Positions 1 to 7,571 are shown, counted from the first letter of the stretch. The stretch: DNA of 39,263 nt from an uncultured Spartobacteria bacterium (GCA_903882875.1 CAIRYQ010000114.1:1-39263), one strand, 5' to 3'. Program-made: numbers and translations. Notes: generated by a model from the letters alone, not told the origin.

Positions 1-269
1 AATTCCATGAAGGCGCGCATGACGCTGCCGAGCTTGTCGCCGCGCAGGGACAGCTCCTCGTAGGCGGGCTGGCTCTCGCTGTTCCACTCCCATGTGTCCT
101 CGAAGGCCTGGATCTGCGCGGCGGCGGCGGTGCCGTCCTTTTTCTGGAAGAAGGCGTTGGCGTTCTGCGCGCTGTTGAAGGGCGGGGCGAGATAGACGAG
201 GTCCACGGACTCGCTGGGGACGTAGCGGGTAAGGATGTCGAGATTGTCGCCGTAGTAGAGGGTGCCCAT
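1..269 (-). CDS. Site-specific DNA methyltransferase, N-terminal part (runs off the window)
   Basis: The minus strand from the ATG at 267-269 encodes MGTLYYGDNLDILTRYVP, then SVDLVYLAPPFNS, then a KKDGTAAAAQIQAFEDTWEW stretch. This is the N-terminal signature of the large beta-class adenine/cytosine-N4 DNA methyltransferases, usually found in type III-like or stand-alone systems. The frame stays open to base 1, so the rest lies outside the window. The catalytic motif IV of the family is normally DPPFNS; here it reads APPFNS, which would be expected to damage catalysis. The region lies between 48-bp inverted arms, and a central fragment of the same gene lies on the plus strand immediately to the right. 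It could be the start of an intact gene or half of a rearranged one. Confidence 0.75.
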   Translation of the reverse strand, partial: MGTLYYGDNLDILTRYVPSESVDLVYLAPPFNSAQNANAFFQKKDGTAAAAQIQAFEDTWEWNSESQPAYEELSLRGDKLGSVMRAFME

Positions 270-336
270 GTGCGTGTGGAGTAGCACCCCTGCGCGGCGA
301 CAAGCTCGGCAGCGTCATGCGCGCCTTCATGGAATT
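1..336. repeat. Perfect 48-bp inverted repeat (arms 1-48 and 289-336) inside methyltransferase coding sequence
   Basis: Bases 1-48 are the exact reverse complement of 289-336; both arms encode LRGDKLGSVMRAFMEF of the methyltransferase. The 240-bp spacer (49-288) carries the methyltransferase start. Flipping the spacer between the arms would join the start codon in frame to the plus-strand fragment that begins at 290. The left arm begins exactly at the window edge, so its true length is unknown. It could be a real invertible segment, an ordinary inverted duplication, or an inverted chimera made during amplification or assembly. Confidence 0.85.
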
Positions 337-457
337 CCTCGGCCCGAACGACAGGTTGGCCTACCTCGCCATGATGGCCCCGCGCCTCGTCGAACTCCGC
401 CGCGCCCTCAAGCCCACCGGTTGCATCTGCGCTTGCGGACATCAGGCGGCGTGGTAA
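290..457 (+). pseudogene. DNA methyltransferase, central fragment
   Basis: The plus-strand frame from 290 reads LRGDKLGSVMRAFMEF, then LGPNDRLAYLAMMAPRLVEL, then RRALKPTG. This is the middle of the same methyltransferase family (the MMAPRLVELRRVLKPTG block follows the arm sequence in intact members). After KPTG the family usually continues SLYLHCDPTASHYLK; here it diverges to CICACGHQAAW and stops at 455-457. There is no start codon of its own; the matching 5' part is on the opposite strand at 1-269. It is best read as a remnant cut by rearrangement. A further piece of the same family lies at 1252-1359. Confidence 0.7.
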
Positions 458-465
458 AAAAGGAC

Positions 466-768
466 ATGATTGAAGTTAAAAATGCCGTGCAATTGGCCAT
501 GCAATACTGCGCTCAACTGTTCGGATCTATCTCTGTCTTGAACAAGCCCCAGCTTGAAGAGGTCGTGCTCAGCGACGACGAGAAGCATTGGTTCATTACG
601 GTCAGCTATGACGAGCCCGGAGATTCGCAATCGGAATCACTCTCGCGCGCAATGAGTGGTCTTGGGCCAAGGGCTGCTGAGCGAAAATACAAGGTCGTGG
701 ATGTGGACTCCGAGACGGGGAAGGTTCGAGCGGTAACAATGAGACAGCCCCTTGAACGAGTATCTTGA
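466..768 (+). CDS. Small hypothetical protein upstream of and overlapping the PIN-domain gene
   Basis: It encodes about 100 residues starting MIEVKNAVQLAMQYCAQLF. The first helix is followed by a beta-rich part with HWFITVSY and a C-terminal RKYKVVDVDSETGKVRAV strand-turn-strand. This layout resembles small conserved hypothetical proteins with a PepSY-like beta sheet; no named family can be assigned with certainty. AAGGA sits only a few bases before ATG 466, so the GTG codons at 451 or 454 are alternative starts. It overlaps the following PIN gene by 17 bases, which implies translational coupling and a shared role. A toxin-antitoxin arrangement is possible but is inference only, since no DNA-binding fold is visible. 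Confidence 0.65.
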   Translation: MIEVKNAVQLAMQYCAQLFGSISVLNKPQLEEVVLSDDEKHWFITVSYDEPGDSQSESLSRAMSGLGPRAAERKYKVVDVDSETGKVRAVTMRQPLERVS

Positions 769-1246
769 AAGTCTGATCGCAAAGTATCGGACCCGCGGTG
801 TGCTGGTCGATTCCAACCTGCTGATCCTCTATTTCGTCGGCGAGTTTGCGCCCGAACGGATTCCTTCTTTGTGCAGGACAAAGAGCTTTACCGTGGATGA
901 CTTCCACCTCCTCAAGGCGATCGTCGATTCCTTCACAGTCAAGGTCACAACTCCGAACATCCTCACCGAGATCACCAACCTTTCAGACGACGTTCCCGCC
1001 CGTCTTCGGGAGGATTTTTTTCTCCGGTTGCGGTCGAGCTTTCAACTCCTCGACGAACAGTATGTTCCTTCGGCGACCGCCGCTGCATCCGCCAGTTTTC
1101 CCAAGTTCGGGCTTTCCGATTCCGTGATCGTGGAAATAGCCAATCAGAGATATTTGGTGCTTACAGCGGAGTTCGCTTTGGCGGGTTATTTGCGTTCCGT
1201 CGGCACCGATGCGATCAACTTCAACAACCTGCGTCGAATCCGATAG
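752..1246 (+). CDS. PIN-domain protein (putative ribonuclease)
   Basis: It encodes 164 residues with a TTG start at 752 that gives MNEYLESLIAKY. GVLVDSNLLILYFVG (about residues 16-30) is the first acidic motif of PIN domains, ILTEITNL (about 71-78) supplies the second acid, and LSDSVIVEIA followed by YLVLTAEFALAGYL (about 122-147) supplies the third acid and last strand. PIN proteins are Mg-dependent RNases, often VapC-like toxins. It is longer than classic VapC (about 130 residues). It overlaps the preceding small gene by 17 bases. The two genes sit exactly between remnants of a DNA methyltransferase, so they probably arrived as a unit or mark a deletion join. Confidence 0.75.
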   Translation: MNEYLESLIAKYRTRGVLVDSNLLILYFVGEFAPERIPSLCRTKSFTVDDFHLLKAIVDSFTVKVTTPNILTEITNLSDDVPARLREDFFLRLRSSFQLLDEQYVPSATAAASASFPKFGLSDSVIVEIANQRYLVLTAEFALAGYLRSVGTDAINFNNLRRIR

Positions 1247-1251
1247 CGAAT

Positions 1252-1359
1252 CCCAGTCAAGCCGGCGGCGTGGACGGCAAGGTCTTCTTCCGCGACCACC
1301 CGGACGCGAAGGCCAAGCCGCAGGTGATCCTCTTCTCCGTGAAGGGCGGCAACGCCTGA
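1252..1359 (+). pseudogene. DNA methyltransferase, 3' fragment
   Basis: The frame reads AGGVDGKVFFRDHPDAKAK then PQVILFSVKGGNA and a stop at 1357-1359. This matches the conserved GIDGRLYFHD...KQIILSVKAG block that occurs late in the same methyltransferase family as the fragments at 1-269 and 290-457. There is no start codon or upstream coding context. The sequence between the two plus-strand fragments is the small gene/PIN pair, so the central methyltransferase segment has been replaced. The repeat element at 1361 begins two bases after the stop. Confidence 0.65.
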
Positions 1360-1360
1360 C

Positions 1361-1512
1361 AATAGCCCAGCGCTTTAGCGCTGGGTCTCCCCGTCAAACA
1401 AACCAGCTAAGTCCCTTCAGGGACGAAAGAACCGCGAGGCAACTTCTGCCGTCCCTCCGGGACTATTCATTCTTCCCGCACCTTCACCCAGCGCTGAAGC
1501 GCTGGGCTATTT
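1361..1512. repeat. REPIN-like palindromic element, copy A
   Basis: The outer arms (1361-1386 and 1487-1512) are 26-bp inverted repeats with one mismatch. Each is itself a hairpin: CCCAGCGCT, TTAG or GAAG loop, AGCGCTGGG. Two shorter hairpins lie inside, GTCCCTTCAGGGAC (1411-1424) and GTCCCTCCGGGAC (about 1450-1462). The overall order AATAGCCCAGCG...GTCCC-GGGAC...GTCCC-GGGAC...CGCTGGGCTATT is repeated in copy B at 2757-2903. Such paired REP hairpins are usually non-autonomous elements moved by RAYT (IS200-like) transposases; none is encoded in this window. Confidence 0.8.
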
Positions 1513-1851
1513 TCCCGGCGTTCCCTTTCACCACGCGCTGTGTCAAGCAACCGGATAAGCACGGTAAAAGCAGGGTTTCGTCGGCTGAGCAAATCGGAAT
1601 GGATAGGCGTCTTTCCTGGGGACCACAGCGGATGCACGAAAACCTCTGCGGGCATTCATTCTCCCCGGCTGGGCGCGGGGTCCGCTCCTGTGCATCCATT
1701 CCTGCGCGTGTTCCCGTGCGCCGCACTACGCCGCCTTTGCGTGGCGAACGGAGATTTGCCGGGGACCGTCTTCAACCACGCGGTGCCGGATGAAAAAGCG
1801 CGCGGCGGACTAATTAGTTGCTTTGCTCCCGTGCAACCTGTCGCGCAGGCG
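1513..1851. other. Intergenic region without a supportable gene
   Basis: These 339 bases lie between repeat copy A and the stop of the SH3-like gene. Short open frames exist on both strands but none has a recognisable domain. A motif AACCGGATAAGCA near 1550 recurs in another gene-free stretch at about 32179. Confidence 0.5.
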
Positions 1852-2616
1852 TCACATGGAGTAACGAATCCATCCGAACAGGCCCCGGAAAAACTCAATC
1901 ACGCCGAAGATGATGGCCCCCCAGAAGACGAAATATCTCCCGCCTCCGCGGCTGGACGAGGCCGACTGATAGCCCCATACGGTGAGAGCCGTCCCGCCAG
2001 CCGCCCACAGGAGGCCGATGAACATCCTGCGGCCATACGCGGCGGCCATCTGGCGCTTTCCCTCGGGCGTGGCCTTGTATTCCACGACGGCCTGCTCCAC
2101 CTCGGTGATTAGTCTTTCGGCGGTCTGCTCAGGGATGCGCGCTTTCAAGAGCGCCTTTAAGATCGCGGCGCGGGAGGAGCCGCTTCCCATATCCGTGGCG
2201 ATGCCATCCTTCAGCTTGGCCACCGTAAGAATCAGCACGTCACCATCCATGTATCCCTGCGCGCCCTGGGTGTCGCGGATTCTGATCCAACTGCCGCTCA
2301 CGTCCTTCACGACATCAAGGATGCAGAACGCATCGCCCCTCACGAAGCGATGCGTGACTGGCGCGTCTTTTGAGCATTGCTCGTAAGCCAGGACTTCGTC
2401 CTGGTTCAGCAGGCAATCCTGAATCACGCGGATCTTTGAATCGCCGGAGATATAGCCCGGCACCCCTTCGCCGAGCACGACGGCGACGGCATTTCCCACC
2501 GCCTGCCCCATGAGTATCTCCGTGCCCGGCGGCAATTCCGCACCGAGCGGGACAGTCAGCCCCGGATCCTTGTAAACGGTGATCAGCTGCTGACAGACAA
2601 TGGGTTTAGGTTTCAT
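1852..2616 (-). CDS. SH3-like domain protein with C-terminal membrane helices
   Basis: It encodes 254 residues starting MKPKPIVCQQLITVYKDPG. The N-terminal 125 residues contain two SH3b-like stretches (residues about 5-60 and 75-130, the second with GSWIRIRDTQGAQGYMDGD), the type of fold that binds cell-wall or proline-rich ligands. A helical region (about 145-195, ILKALLKARIPEQTAERLI) follows. Two hydrophobic segments come last, FIGLLWAAGGTALTVWGY and YFVFWGAIIFGVIEFFRGLF, ending near the C-terminus. There is no signal peptide, so the soluble part is probably cytoplasmic. It is flanked on both sides by REPIN-like elements. Function unknown. Confidence 0.75.
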   Translation of the reverse strand: MKPKPIVCQQLITVYKDPGLTVPLGAELPPGTEILMGQAVGNAVAVVLGEGVPGYISGDSKIRVIQDCLLNQDEVLAYEQCSKDAPVTHRFVRGDAFCILDVVKDVSGSWIRIRDTQGAQGYMDGDVLILTVAKLKDGIATDMGSGSSRAAILKALLKARIPEQTAERLITEVEQAVVEYKATPEGKRQMAAAYGRRMFIGLLWAAGGTALTVWGYQSASSSRGGGRYFVFWGAIIFGVIEFFRGLFGWIRYSM

Positions 2617-2756
2617 GAGGGATTCCTTTCCGAGTGCTGGCGGGCGATGTTTTACAGGGCCTCACAGCCGTCAAGCAAAATCCCGGATGTCGCCCAAGCC
2701 GCGGCCTTGCGGAACAGGAGGGAGACTGTGCATGGCAGGCCAGGGGAGATCATGGC

Positions 2757-2903
2757 GACAATAGCCCGGCGATTCATCGCTGGGATAACGGCCCGCCGGC
2801 CAAGCCAAGTCCCGTAGGGACGGAAGAACCGGCTCTGTCGTCCCGCACGGGACTTTGTTCATTTCACTCTGCAAACCCAGCGATTCGTCGCCGGTCTATT
2901 GTC
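2757..2903. repeat. REPIN-like palindromic element, copy B
   Basis: The outer arms GACAATAGCCCGGCGATTCA... (2757-2784) and ...CGCCGGTCTATTGTC (2875-2903) are imperfect inverted repeats that each fold internally. The inner hairpins are GTCCCGTAGGGAC (2809-2821) and GTCCCGCACGGGAC (2840-2853), and GGAAGAACC follows the first as GAAAGAACC does in copy A. Copies A and B share order, spacing and motifs but differ in many paired bases, so the structure rather than the sequence is conserved. The rest of the 2617-2940 interval shows no gene. Confidence 0.75.
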
Positions 2904-2940
2904 AAAGGAGCTTTGGCAGCAATCCGGACAGGCTATGGGA

Positions 2941-3894
2941 TTAGGGATGGGCCTTCGTCGCGTGAGTGGGCGCTCCGAGGGATGGCAGCCTTTGGCGATA
3001 CTCGCGCGGATTCGTCCTGTGCACCGCCTTGAAGGCGCGGTTGAAAGACGAGAGGGTGTCGAAGCCGCATGAGAAGGCGATCTCGGAGATCGCGCGGTCG
3101 TGATCGGCGAGCAGCGCGGCCGCGGCCTGGATGCGGCTTTGCAGCAGGTGCGCCTGCGGGCTGCAGCCCACGAGCCTGGTGAAGTGGAGCTGGAAGTTGC
3201 GCACGCTCATCGCGCAGGCAGCGGCAAGGTCTGGAATCTTCAGTGGCTGGTCGAACCGGCCGGCGATGAGCTGCAGCGCGGGGGCGATGCGGGCAAGGGC
3301 GCGGGCGCTGTGGTCGGCCTTCGCCTTGCGGCGTGGTTTGGGAAAGTGGCGATGCAGGTTGTTGAGCAGGACGAGGAGCATCGCGCGCAGATTTGTGCGG
3401 ACGTGGGCATCCGTGTGGCCGGCCTCGGCGATGAGTTGCTGCGCGAGCCGGGCGATGGCGGGATGCTCGGCGGGCGTGAGGACGTTCCTGAACTGCGGGC
3501 CGCTGAATCGCTCCGGCTCCCACAGGAACGCGGGGGTGGCGTGCGGCACCAGCAGGCGCGGCGGATGCAGGAAAAACCACGCCCAGCGGCTGCGCGTTCC
3601 CGGACTGCTGCGGCAGCGGTGGTATTCGCGGTCGGTGATGACGGTCACATCGCCGGCATGGAAGGGCAGGATTTTCGAGCCGACGTAAAATGTGCCGGAG
3701 CCTTCGAGGCAGCAGCCGATCTCCAGCGCGTCGTGAATGTGGAGCTGCGTGATGGCCCGGTCGTCCCGCCGCCCGTCGAGCACGACATCGAGAGGGAACG
3801 CGGGATCGAGTTCGAGAGGCGAAAATTCGAGCGAAGCTGCCGGAAGCTGCGCATTTCGCATACTTTTTGGCACGGAATGGGTGGAATGCGACAC
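2941..3894 (-). CDS. AraC-family transcriptional regulator
   Basis: It encodes 317 residues. The N-terminal half is a cupin-type sensor (about residues 45-100: LHIHDALEIGCCLEGSGTFY, LPFHAGDVTVI). The C-terminal 100 residues are the double helix-turn-helix of the family (LKIPDLAAACAMSVRNFQLH and ISEIAFSCGFDTLSSFNRAF, ending NPREYRQR). It is divergent from the enolase-superfamily gene with only 47 bases between the two starts (a later Met at about 3861 is also possible). It therefore probably senses the substrate of that operon and controls both directions. The cupin suggests a sugar or sugar-acid effector; this is inference. Confidence 0.92.
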   Translation of the reverse strand: MSHSTHSVPKSMRNAQLPAASLEFSPLELDPAFPLDVVLDGRRDDRAITQLHIHDALEIGCCLEGSGTFYVGSKILPFHAGDVTVITDREYHRCRSSPGTRSRWAWFFLHPPRLLVPHATPAFLWEPERFSGPQFRNVLTPAEHPAIARLAQQLIAEAGHTDAHVRTNLRAMLLVLLNNLHRHFPKPRRKAKADHSARALARIAPALQLIAGRFDQPLKIPDLAAACAMSVRNFQLHFTRLVGCSPQAHLLQSRIQAAAALLADHDRAISEIAFSCGFDTLSSFNRAFKAVHRTNPREYRQRLPSLGAPTHATKAHP

Positions 3895-3941
3895 GATGCG
3901 CAGACTAAGATGCCATCTCGCTCCATCTCAACCTGCAAACC

Positions 3942-5369
3942 ATGACACCCTCCAGACCCCGACTCGTTGACGCCAGACTGCATCGCACCGGCACAAAAAC
4001 GCGCATGCCCTTTCGCTTTGGCATCGCGGTGATGACGGAGGCGCCGCATGTGTTTCTGGAAGGCACGTTCGAGATTGATGGAAAGACATTCACGGGAATC
4101 GCGGCCGACGGGCTTCTGCCGAAATGGTTCGACAAGTCGCCGGACAAAGGCGCGCAGCAGGAACTCGATGAGCTGCTGCTGGTGATCCGGCAGGCGGTGG
4201 CCTTTGCACGGCAGATTCCGGCGAGCACGGGCTTTGAGTTCTGGCGTCAGCTTTACGCGGCGCAGATGCCGTGGGCCGCGGAACGCGGGCTGCCGCCGCT
4301 GCTCGCGCACTTCGGCGTGAGCATGGTGGAGCGCACGCTGCTGGATGCACTGGCCCGCGCGCATGGCGTGAATTTCTCCACGCTGCTGCGGGAAAATCTG
4401 GCAGGCATGGACCTGGGCGCGATTCATCCCGAATTGGCAGGCCGCGAGCCGCGCGAATTCCTGCCCGTGCGTCCGCTTGCGACGGTGATCGCGCGGCACA
4501 CGGTCGGCCTGTCCGATCCGCTGACTGCGGCTGACGTGCCGGCAGGCGAGGCGCTGGAGGACGGCCTGCCGCAGACGCTGGAAGACTGCGTGAAGTTCTA
4601 CGGACTGCACCACTTCAAGCTGAAGGTGCGAGGCGATGTGGACGCGGATCTGAACCGGTTGCGGCAGATCGCAGCGGTCGTGGGGAAGCACTGCGGACGC
4701 GATTACGCCTTCACGCTCGACGGCAACGAGCAATACAAGGAGTTCCCGAAGTTCGTGGAGCTGTGGGAGCGCATCCAGTCCGACGCGACGCTGAAGGTGT
4801 TTTTCGAGAAGCTGATTTTCATCGAGCAGCCGCTGTATCGCTCGGTCGCACTCGATCCGAAGGTCGCGAAGATCAAAGACTGGAAGGGTGGACCGCCGAT
4901 GATCATTGATGAGTCGGACGCCGAGATCGGGGATCTCGAGCAGGCATTGGAATTGGGTTACGCGGGCACCAGCCACAAGAATTGCAAGGGCGTGATGAAA
5001 GGTGTGATTCACCGCTGCCTCATCAATCACCGCAATGCCATCGGCAAGACGGAGCGGCATCAGATGAGCGGCGAAGATCTCGTGAACATCGGCCCTGTGG
5101 CGCTTTTGCAGGATCTCGCCGCACAGGCCGCGATGGGTAATGCAACGGTGGAGCGGAACGGGCACCACTATTTCCGCGGCCTCTCCGTTTTCCCGCCCGC
5201 GATCAGCGAGGCGATGCTCGCCAGGCACGGCGATCTTTACACGCGGCTCGATGGCTTCGCGCGGCTCGATGTGCGTGGTGGTGAGCTGCAGCTCGGCTCG
5301 GTGAACGCCGCGCCATTTGGCGTCGCTGCGGAGTTGCCGATGACTGCGTTTGAAAACGTCCCCCTCTGA
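3942..5369 (+). CDS. Enolase-superfamily dehydratase (mandelate racemase/muconate lactonizing-like)
   Basis: It encodes 475 residues. The C-terminal barrel carries the superfamily residues: the K-x-K base motif in HHFKLKVRGD (K226, K228), metal ligands in FTLDGNEQY (D260), IEQPL (E295) and IIDESDAE (D323/E324), and a late GTSHKNCKG strand. Members dehydrate sugar acids or epimerise alpha-protons of carboxylates in the cytoplasm. It is the first gene of a run with a DapA-like aldolase, an NAD epimerase-like protein and an Fe-alcohol dehydrogenase, which fits dehydration of a sugar acid to a 2-keto-3-deoxy acid. The substrate cannot be told from sequence. An ATG at 3942 close to the divergent AraC start supports the start chosen. 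Confidence 0.85.
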   Translation: MTPSRPRLVDARLHRTGTKTRMPFRFGIAVMTEAPHVFLEGTFEIDGKTFTGIAADGLLPKWFDKSPDKGAQQELDELLLVIRQAVAFARQIPASTGFEFWRQLYAAQMPWAAERGLPPLLAHFGVSMVERTLLDALARAHGVNFSTLLRENLAGMDLGAIHPELAGREPREFLPVRPLATVIARHTVGLSDPLTAADVPAGEALEDGLPQTLEDCVKFYGLHHFKLKVRGDVDADLNRLRQIAAVVGKHCGRDYAFTLDGNEQYKEFPKFVELWERIQSDATLKVFFEKLIFIEQPLYRSVALDPKVAKIKDWKGGPPMIIDESDAEIGDLEQALELGYAGTSHKNCKGVMKGVIHRCLINHRNAIGKTERHQMSGEDLVNIGPVALLQDLAAQAAMGNATVERNGHHYFRGLSVFPPAISEAMLARHGDLYTRLDGFARLDVRGGELQLGSVNAAPFGVAAELPMTAFENVPL

Positions 5370-5425
5370 TCGTTCGCCTCGCGATCCGTGATGGCAGCGC
5401 CCGAATTTCTTTCTTTCACACCCAC

Positions 5426-6502
5426 ATGAAACGCACCGAGCTTCCACAGCCCATCCTCGACCTTATCCGTCGCGGCACGGTCATTCCGGCCACGCCGCTC
5501 GTGCTGAACTCGAAGCGCCAGTTCGACGAACGCCGGCAGCGGGCGCTAATGCGCTACTACATTGATGCAGGCGCGGGTGGCATCGCAGTGGGGATGCATT
5601 TTACGCAGTTCGAGATTCGCAGTCCCGGGATTGATCTCTTCGAGCCGGTGCTGCGCGTGTGCGCGGATGAAATTGACCGCCATGCTGCAAAGACGGGACG
5701 CACCATCGCGAAGATCGCGGGCATCAGCGGACGCACCGAGACCGCGCTGAAGCAGGCGCGGCAGGCGCGTGAACTGGGCTATCATTTCGGCATCGCTTCG
5801 ATGGCGGCATTCGGCGGGGCGATGGAGCAGGAGATGGTTCATCACATGCGCGAGCTGGCGCAGGTGATGCCGATGTTTGGCTTTTACCTGCTCACGGGCG
5901 TCGGCGGCATCAGGCTGCCGTATGGGTTCTGGCGCGAGCTGGTGGAGATTGAAAACATCGTCGGCATCAAGATCGCGCCGTTTGATCGCTACGGCACGGT
6001 GGACGTCACGCGGGCGCTGGCCGATGCGGGCCGAGAGAGTGACATCACGCTCTACACGGGCAATGACGACAGCATCCTCTGCGACTTCATCACGCCGTTC
6101 CGCTTTGGTCCGCCCGAGTCGGCGCGCACGGTGCGAATCCGCGGCGGCTTGCTCGGCCAATGGGCCTGCTGGACGAAACGCGCGGTGGAATTGCACGCGC
6201 GCATGCTGCGTGTCGCCGACGGCGCGGAGCCGATCACGCCCGAGTTGCTCACACTCTCGGCGCAGATCACCGACGCGAACGCCGCGCTCTTTGATCCCGC
6301 CCATAACTTCGCGGGCAGCATCCCCGGCGTGAATGAAATCCTCCGCCGCCAGGGGCTGCTTGAAGGCGCATGGACGCTCAAGCGCGACGAGGTTCTCTCA
6401 CCCGGACAAAGCGAGGAGATTGACCGCGTGTGCGCCGCGTATCCGCATCTCACCGACGACGAGTTTGTCGCCGCAAATCTCGAACGCTGGCTTGGCTCCT
6501 GA
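5426..6502 (+). CDS. Dihydrodipicolinate synthase (DapA)-family aldolase
   Basis: It encodes 358 residues, a class I aldolase of the DHDPS/NAL family. The Schiff-base lysine is in IVGIKIAPFDRY (K182) and the partner tyrosine in MFGFYLLTG (Y154). The N-terminal GGIAVGMHFTQFE corresponds to the family's GTTGE loop, but its GTTGE threonines are replaced. The protein is about 60 residues longer than biosynthetic DapA and has a modified pyruvate loop, so a catabolic role (cleaving or dehydrating a 2-keto-3-deoxy acid) is more likely than lysine synthesis. It lies 56 bases after the dehydratase and 12 before the next gene, so it is almost certainly co-transcribed. Confidence 0.87.
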   Translation: MKRTELPQPILDLIRRGTVIPATPLVLNSKRQFDERRQRALMRYYIDAGAGGIAVGMHFTQFEIRSPGIDLFEPVLRVCADEIDRHAAKTGRTIAKIAGISGRTETALKQARQARELGYHFGIASMAAFGGAMEQEMVHHMRELAQVMPMFGFYLLTGVGGIRLPYGFWRELVEIENIVGIKIAPFDRYGTVDVTRALADAGRESDITLYTGNDDSILCDFITPFRFGPPESARTVRIRGGLLGQWACWTKRAVELHARMLRVADGAEPITPELLTLSAQITDANAALFDPAHNFAGSIPGVNEILRRQGLLEGAWTLKRDEVLSPGQSEEIDRVCAAYPHLTDDEFVAANLERWLGS

Positions 6503-6514
6503 CCTCACCAACTT

Positions 6515-7567
6515 ATGCCCCAAATCACGACCATTGAGAGCACGAAGCGGCCTGACAGTTTCCGCGACGAGGCGCACCTCGAAGATTTCATGTCCACGCC
6601 CACACGCGGGCTGGTGGATGACTTCGCCCGGCTCGACGGCGACATCCTCGTCCTCGGTGTCGCCGGCAAAGTCGGGCCGACGCTGGCGATGATGGCGAAG
6701 CGCGCAGGCCCGACGAAGCGCGTCATCGGCGTCGCGCGCTTTTCTGATGCCGACGTGAGGCGGCGGCTCGAAGCAGCCGGCGTGGAGACCATCGCGTGCG
6801 ACCTGCTGGATCGTGAAGCCGTCGCGCGGCTGCCGGAGGTGGCAAACGTGGTTTACATGGCGGGGAAAAAATTCGGCGTCACCGGCGGGGAACCTTTTGC
6901 TTGGGCGATGAACGCAGTCGTGCCCGCGTATGTCGGCGAGCGGTTTCGCTGCACGCGCTTCGTGGCTTTTTCCACCCTCTGCGTTTATCCCTTCTCACCC
7001 GTGGCCGGCGCGGGCGCAACGTCCGACGACACGCCGCCGACGCCGCTCGGCGAGTATGCCAACGGCTGCGTGGCCCGCGAGCGTGTCTTCCAATACTTTT
7101 CGCAAATGACGAACAGCCCCGGACGCATCGCGCGGCTGAACTACGCGATTGATTGCCGCTACGGCGTGCTCAGCGACATCGCGCAGTGGGTGCGCAACGG
7201 GACGCCCATAGACATCCGCACCGGCGTTGCGAACTGCATCTGGCAGGGCGATGCCATTTCGCACATCCTGCGCTGCCTCGGCCACGGCACGATACCGGCG
7301 CGCGCCATCAACATCGGCACGCCGCAGACGACAATCGTCCGCGCCGCCGCACTGCGCTTCGGCGAAATCTTTGGCAAGGCCCCGGTCTTCGTCGGCGCCG
7401 AGCAGGAGACCGCATGGCACAACGACTGTTCCGAGGCGCAGGCATTGTTCGGTGATCCGACGATCGATCTCGAAACGATGATCCGCTGGAATGCCGACTG
7501 GCTGCAACGCGGCCTGCCCCTGCATCACAAGCCCACGCACTACGAGGAACGTGCGGGCAAATTCTAA
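6515..7567 (+). CDS. NAD-dependent epimerase/dehydratase-like protein
   Basis: It encodes 350 residues. ILVLGVAGKVGPTLAMMAKR (about residues 46-65) is the extended-SDR nucleotide-binding loop, followed by ARFSD and an acid (CDLLDRE) for the cofactor. FSTLCVYP is the catalytic Ser strand. The expected YxxxK motif reads EYANGCVARE, with Cys where the lysine should be. The fold is therefore clear but normal SDR proton relay is questionable, unless this subfamily uses another residue. It starts 12 bases after the aldolase and stops 4 bases before the alcohol dehydrogenase start. It probably oxidises or epimerises an intermediate of the same pathway. Confidence 0.82.
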   Translation: MPQITTIESTKRPDSFRDEAHLEDFMSTPTRGLVDDFARLDGDILVLGVAGKVGPTLAMMAKRAGPTKRVIGVARFSDADVRRRLEAAGVETIACDLLDREAVARLPEVANVVYMAGKKFGVTGGEPFAWAMNAVVPAYVGERFRCTRFVAFSTLCVYPFSPVAGAGATSDDTPPTPLGEYANGCVARERVFQYFSQMTNSPGRIARLNYAIDCRYGVLSDIAQWVRNGTPIDIRTGVANCIWQGDAISHILRCLGHGTIPARAINIGTPQTTIVRAAALRFGEIFGKAPVFVGAEQETAWHNDCSEAQALFGDPTIDLETMIRWNADWLQRGLPLHHKPTHYEERAGKF

Positions 7568-7571
7568 CGCG

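Noticed and set aside
1361-1512. Possible CRISPR-like repeat pair
   Set aside because: The repeats are nested palindromes in inverted orientation, not regularly spaced direct repeats with unique spacers.
3645-5447. 600-residue open frame on the minus strand
   Set aside because: It lies antisense to the enolase-superfamily gene and AraC gene and has His/Arg-rich, domain-free sequence typical of shadows in GC-rich DNA.
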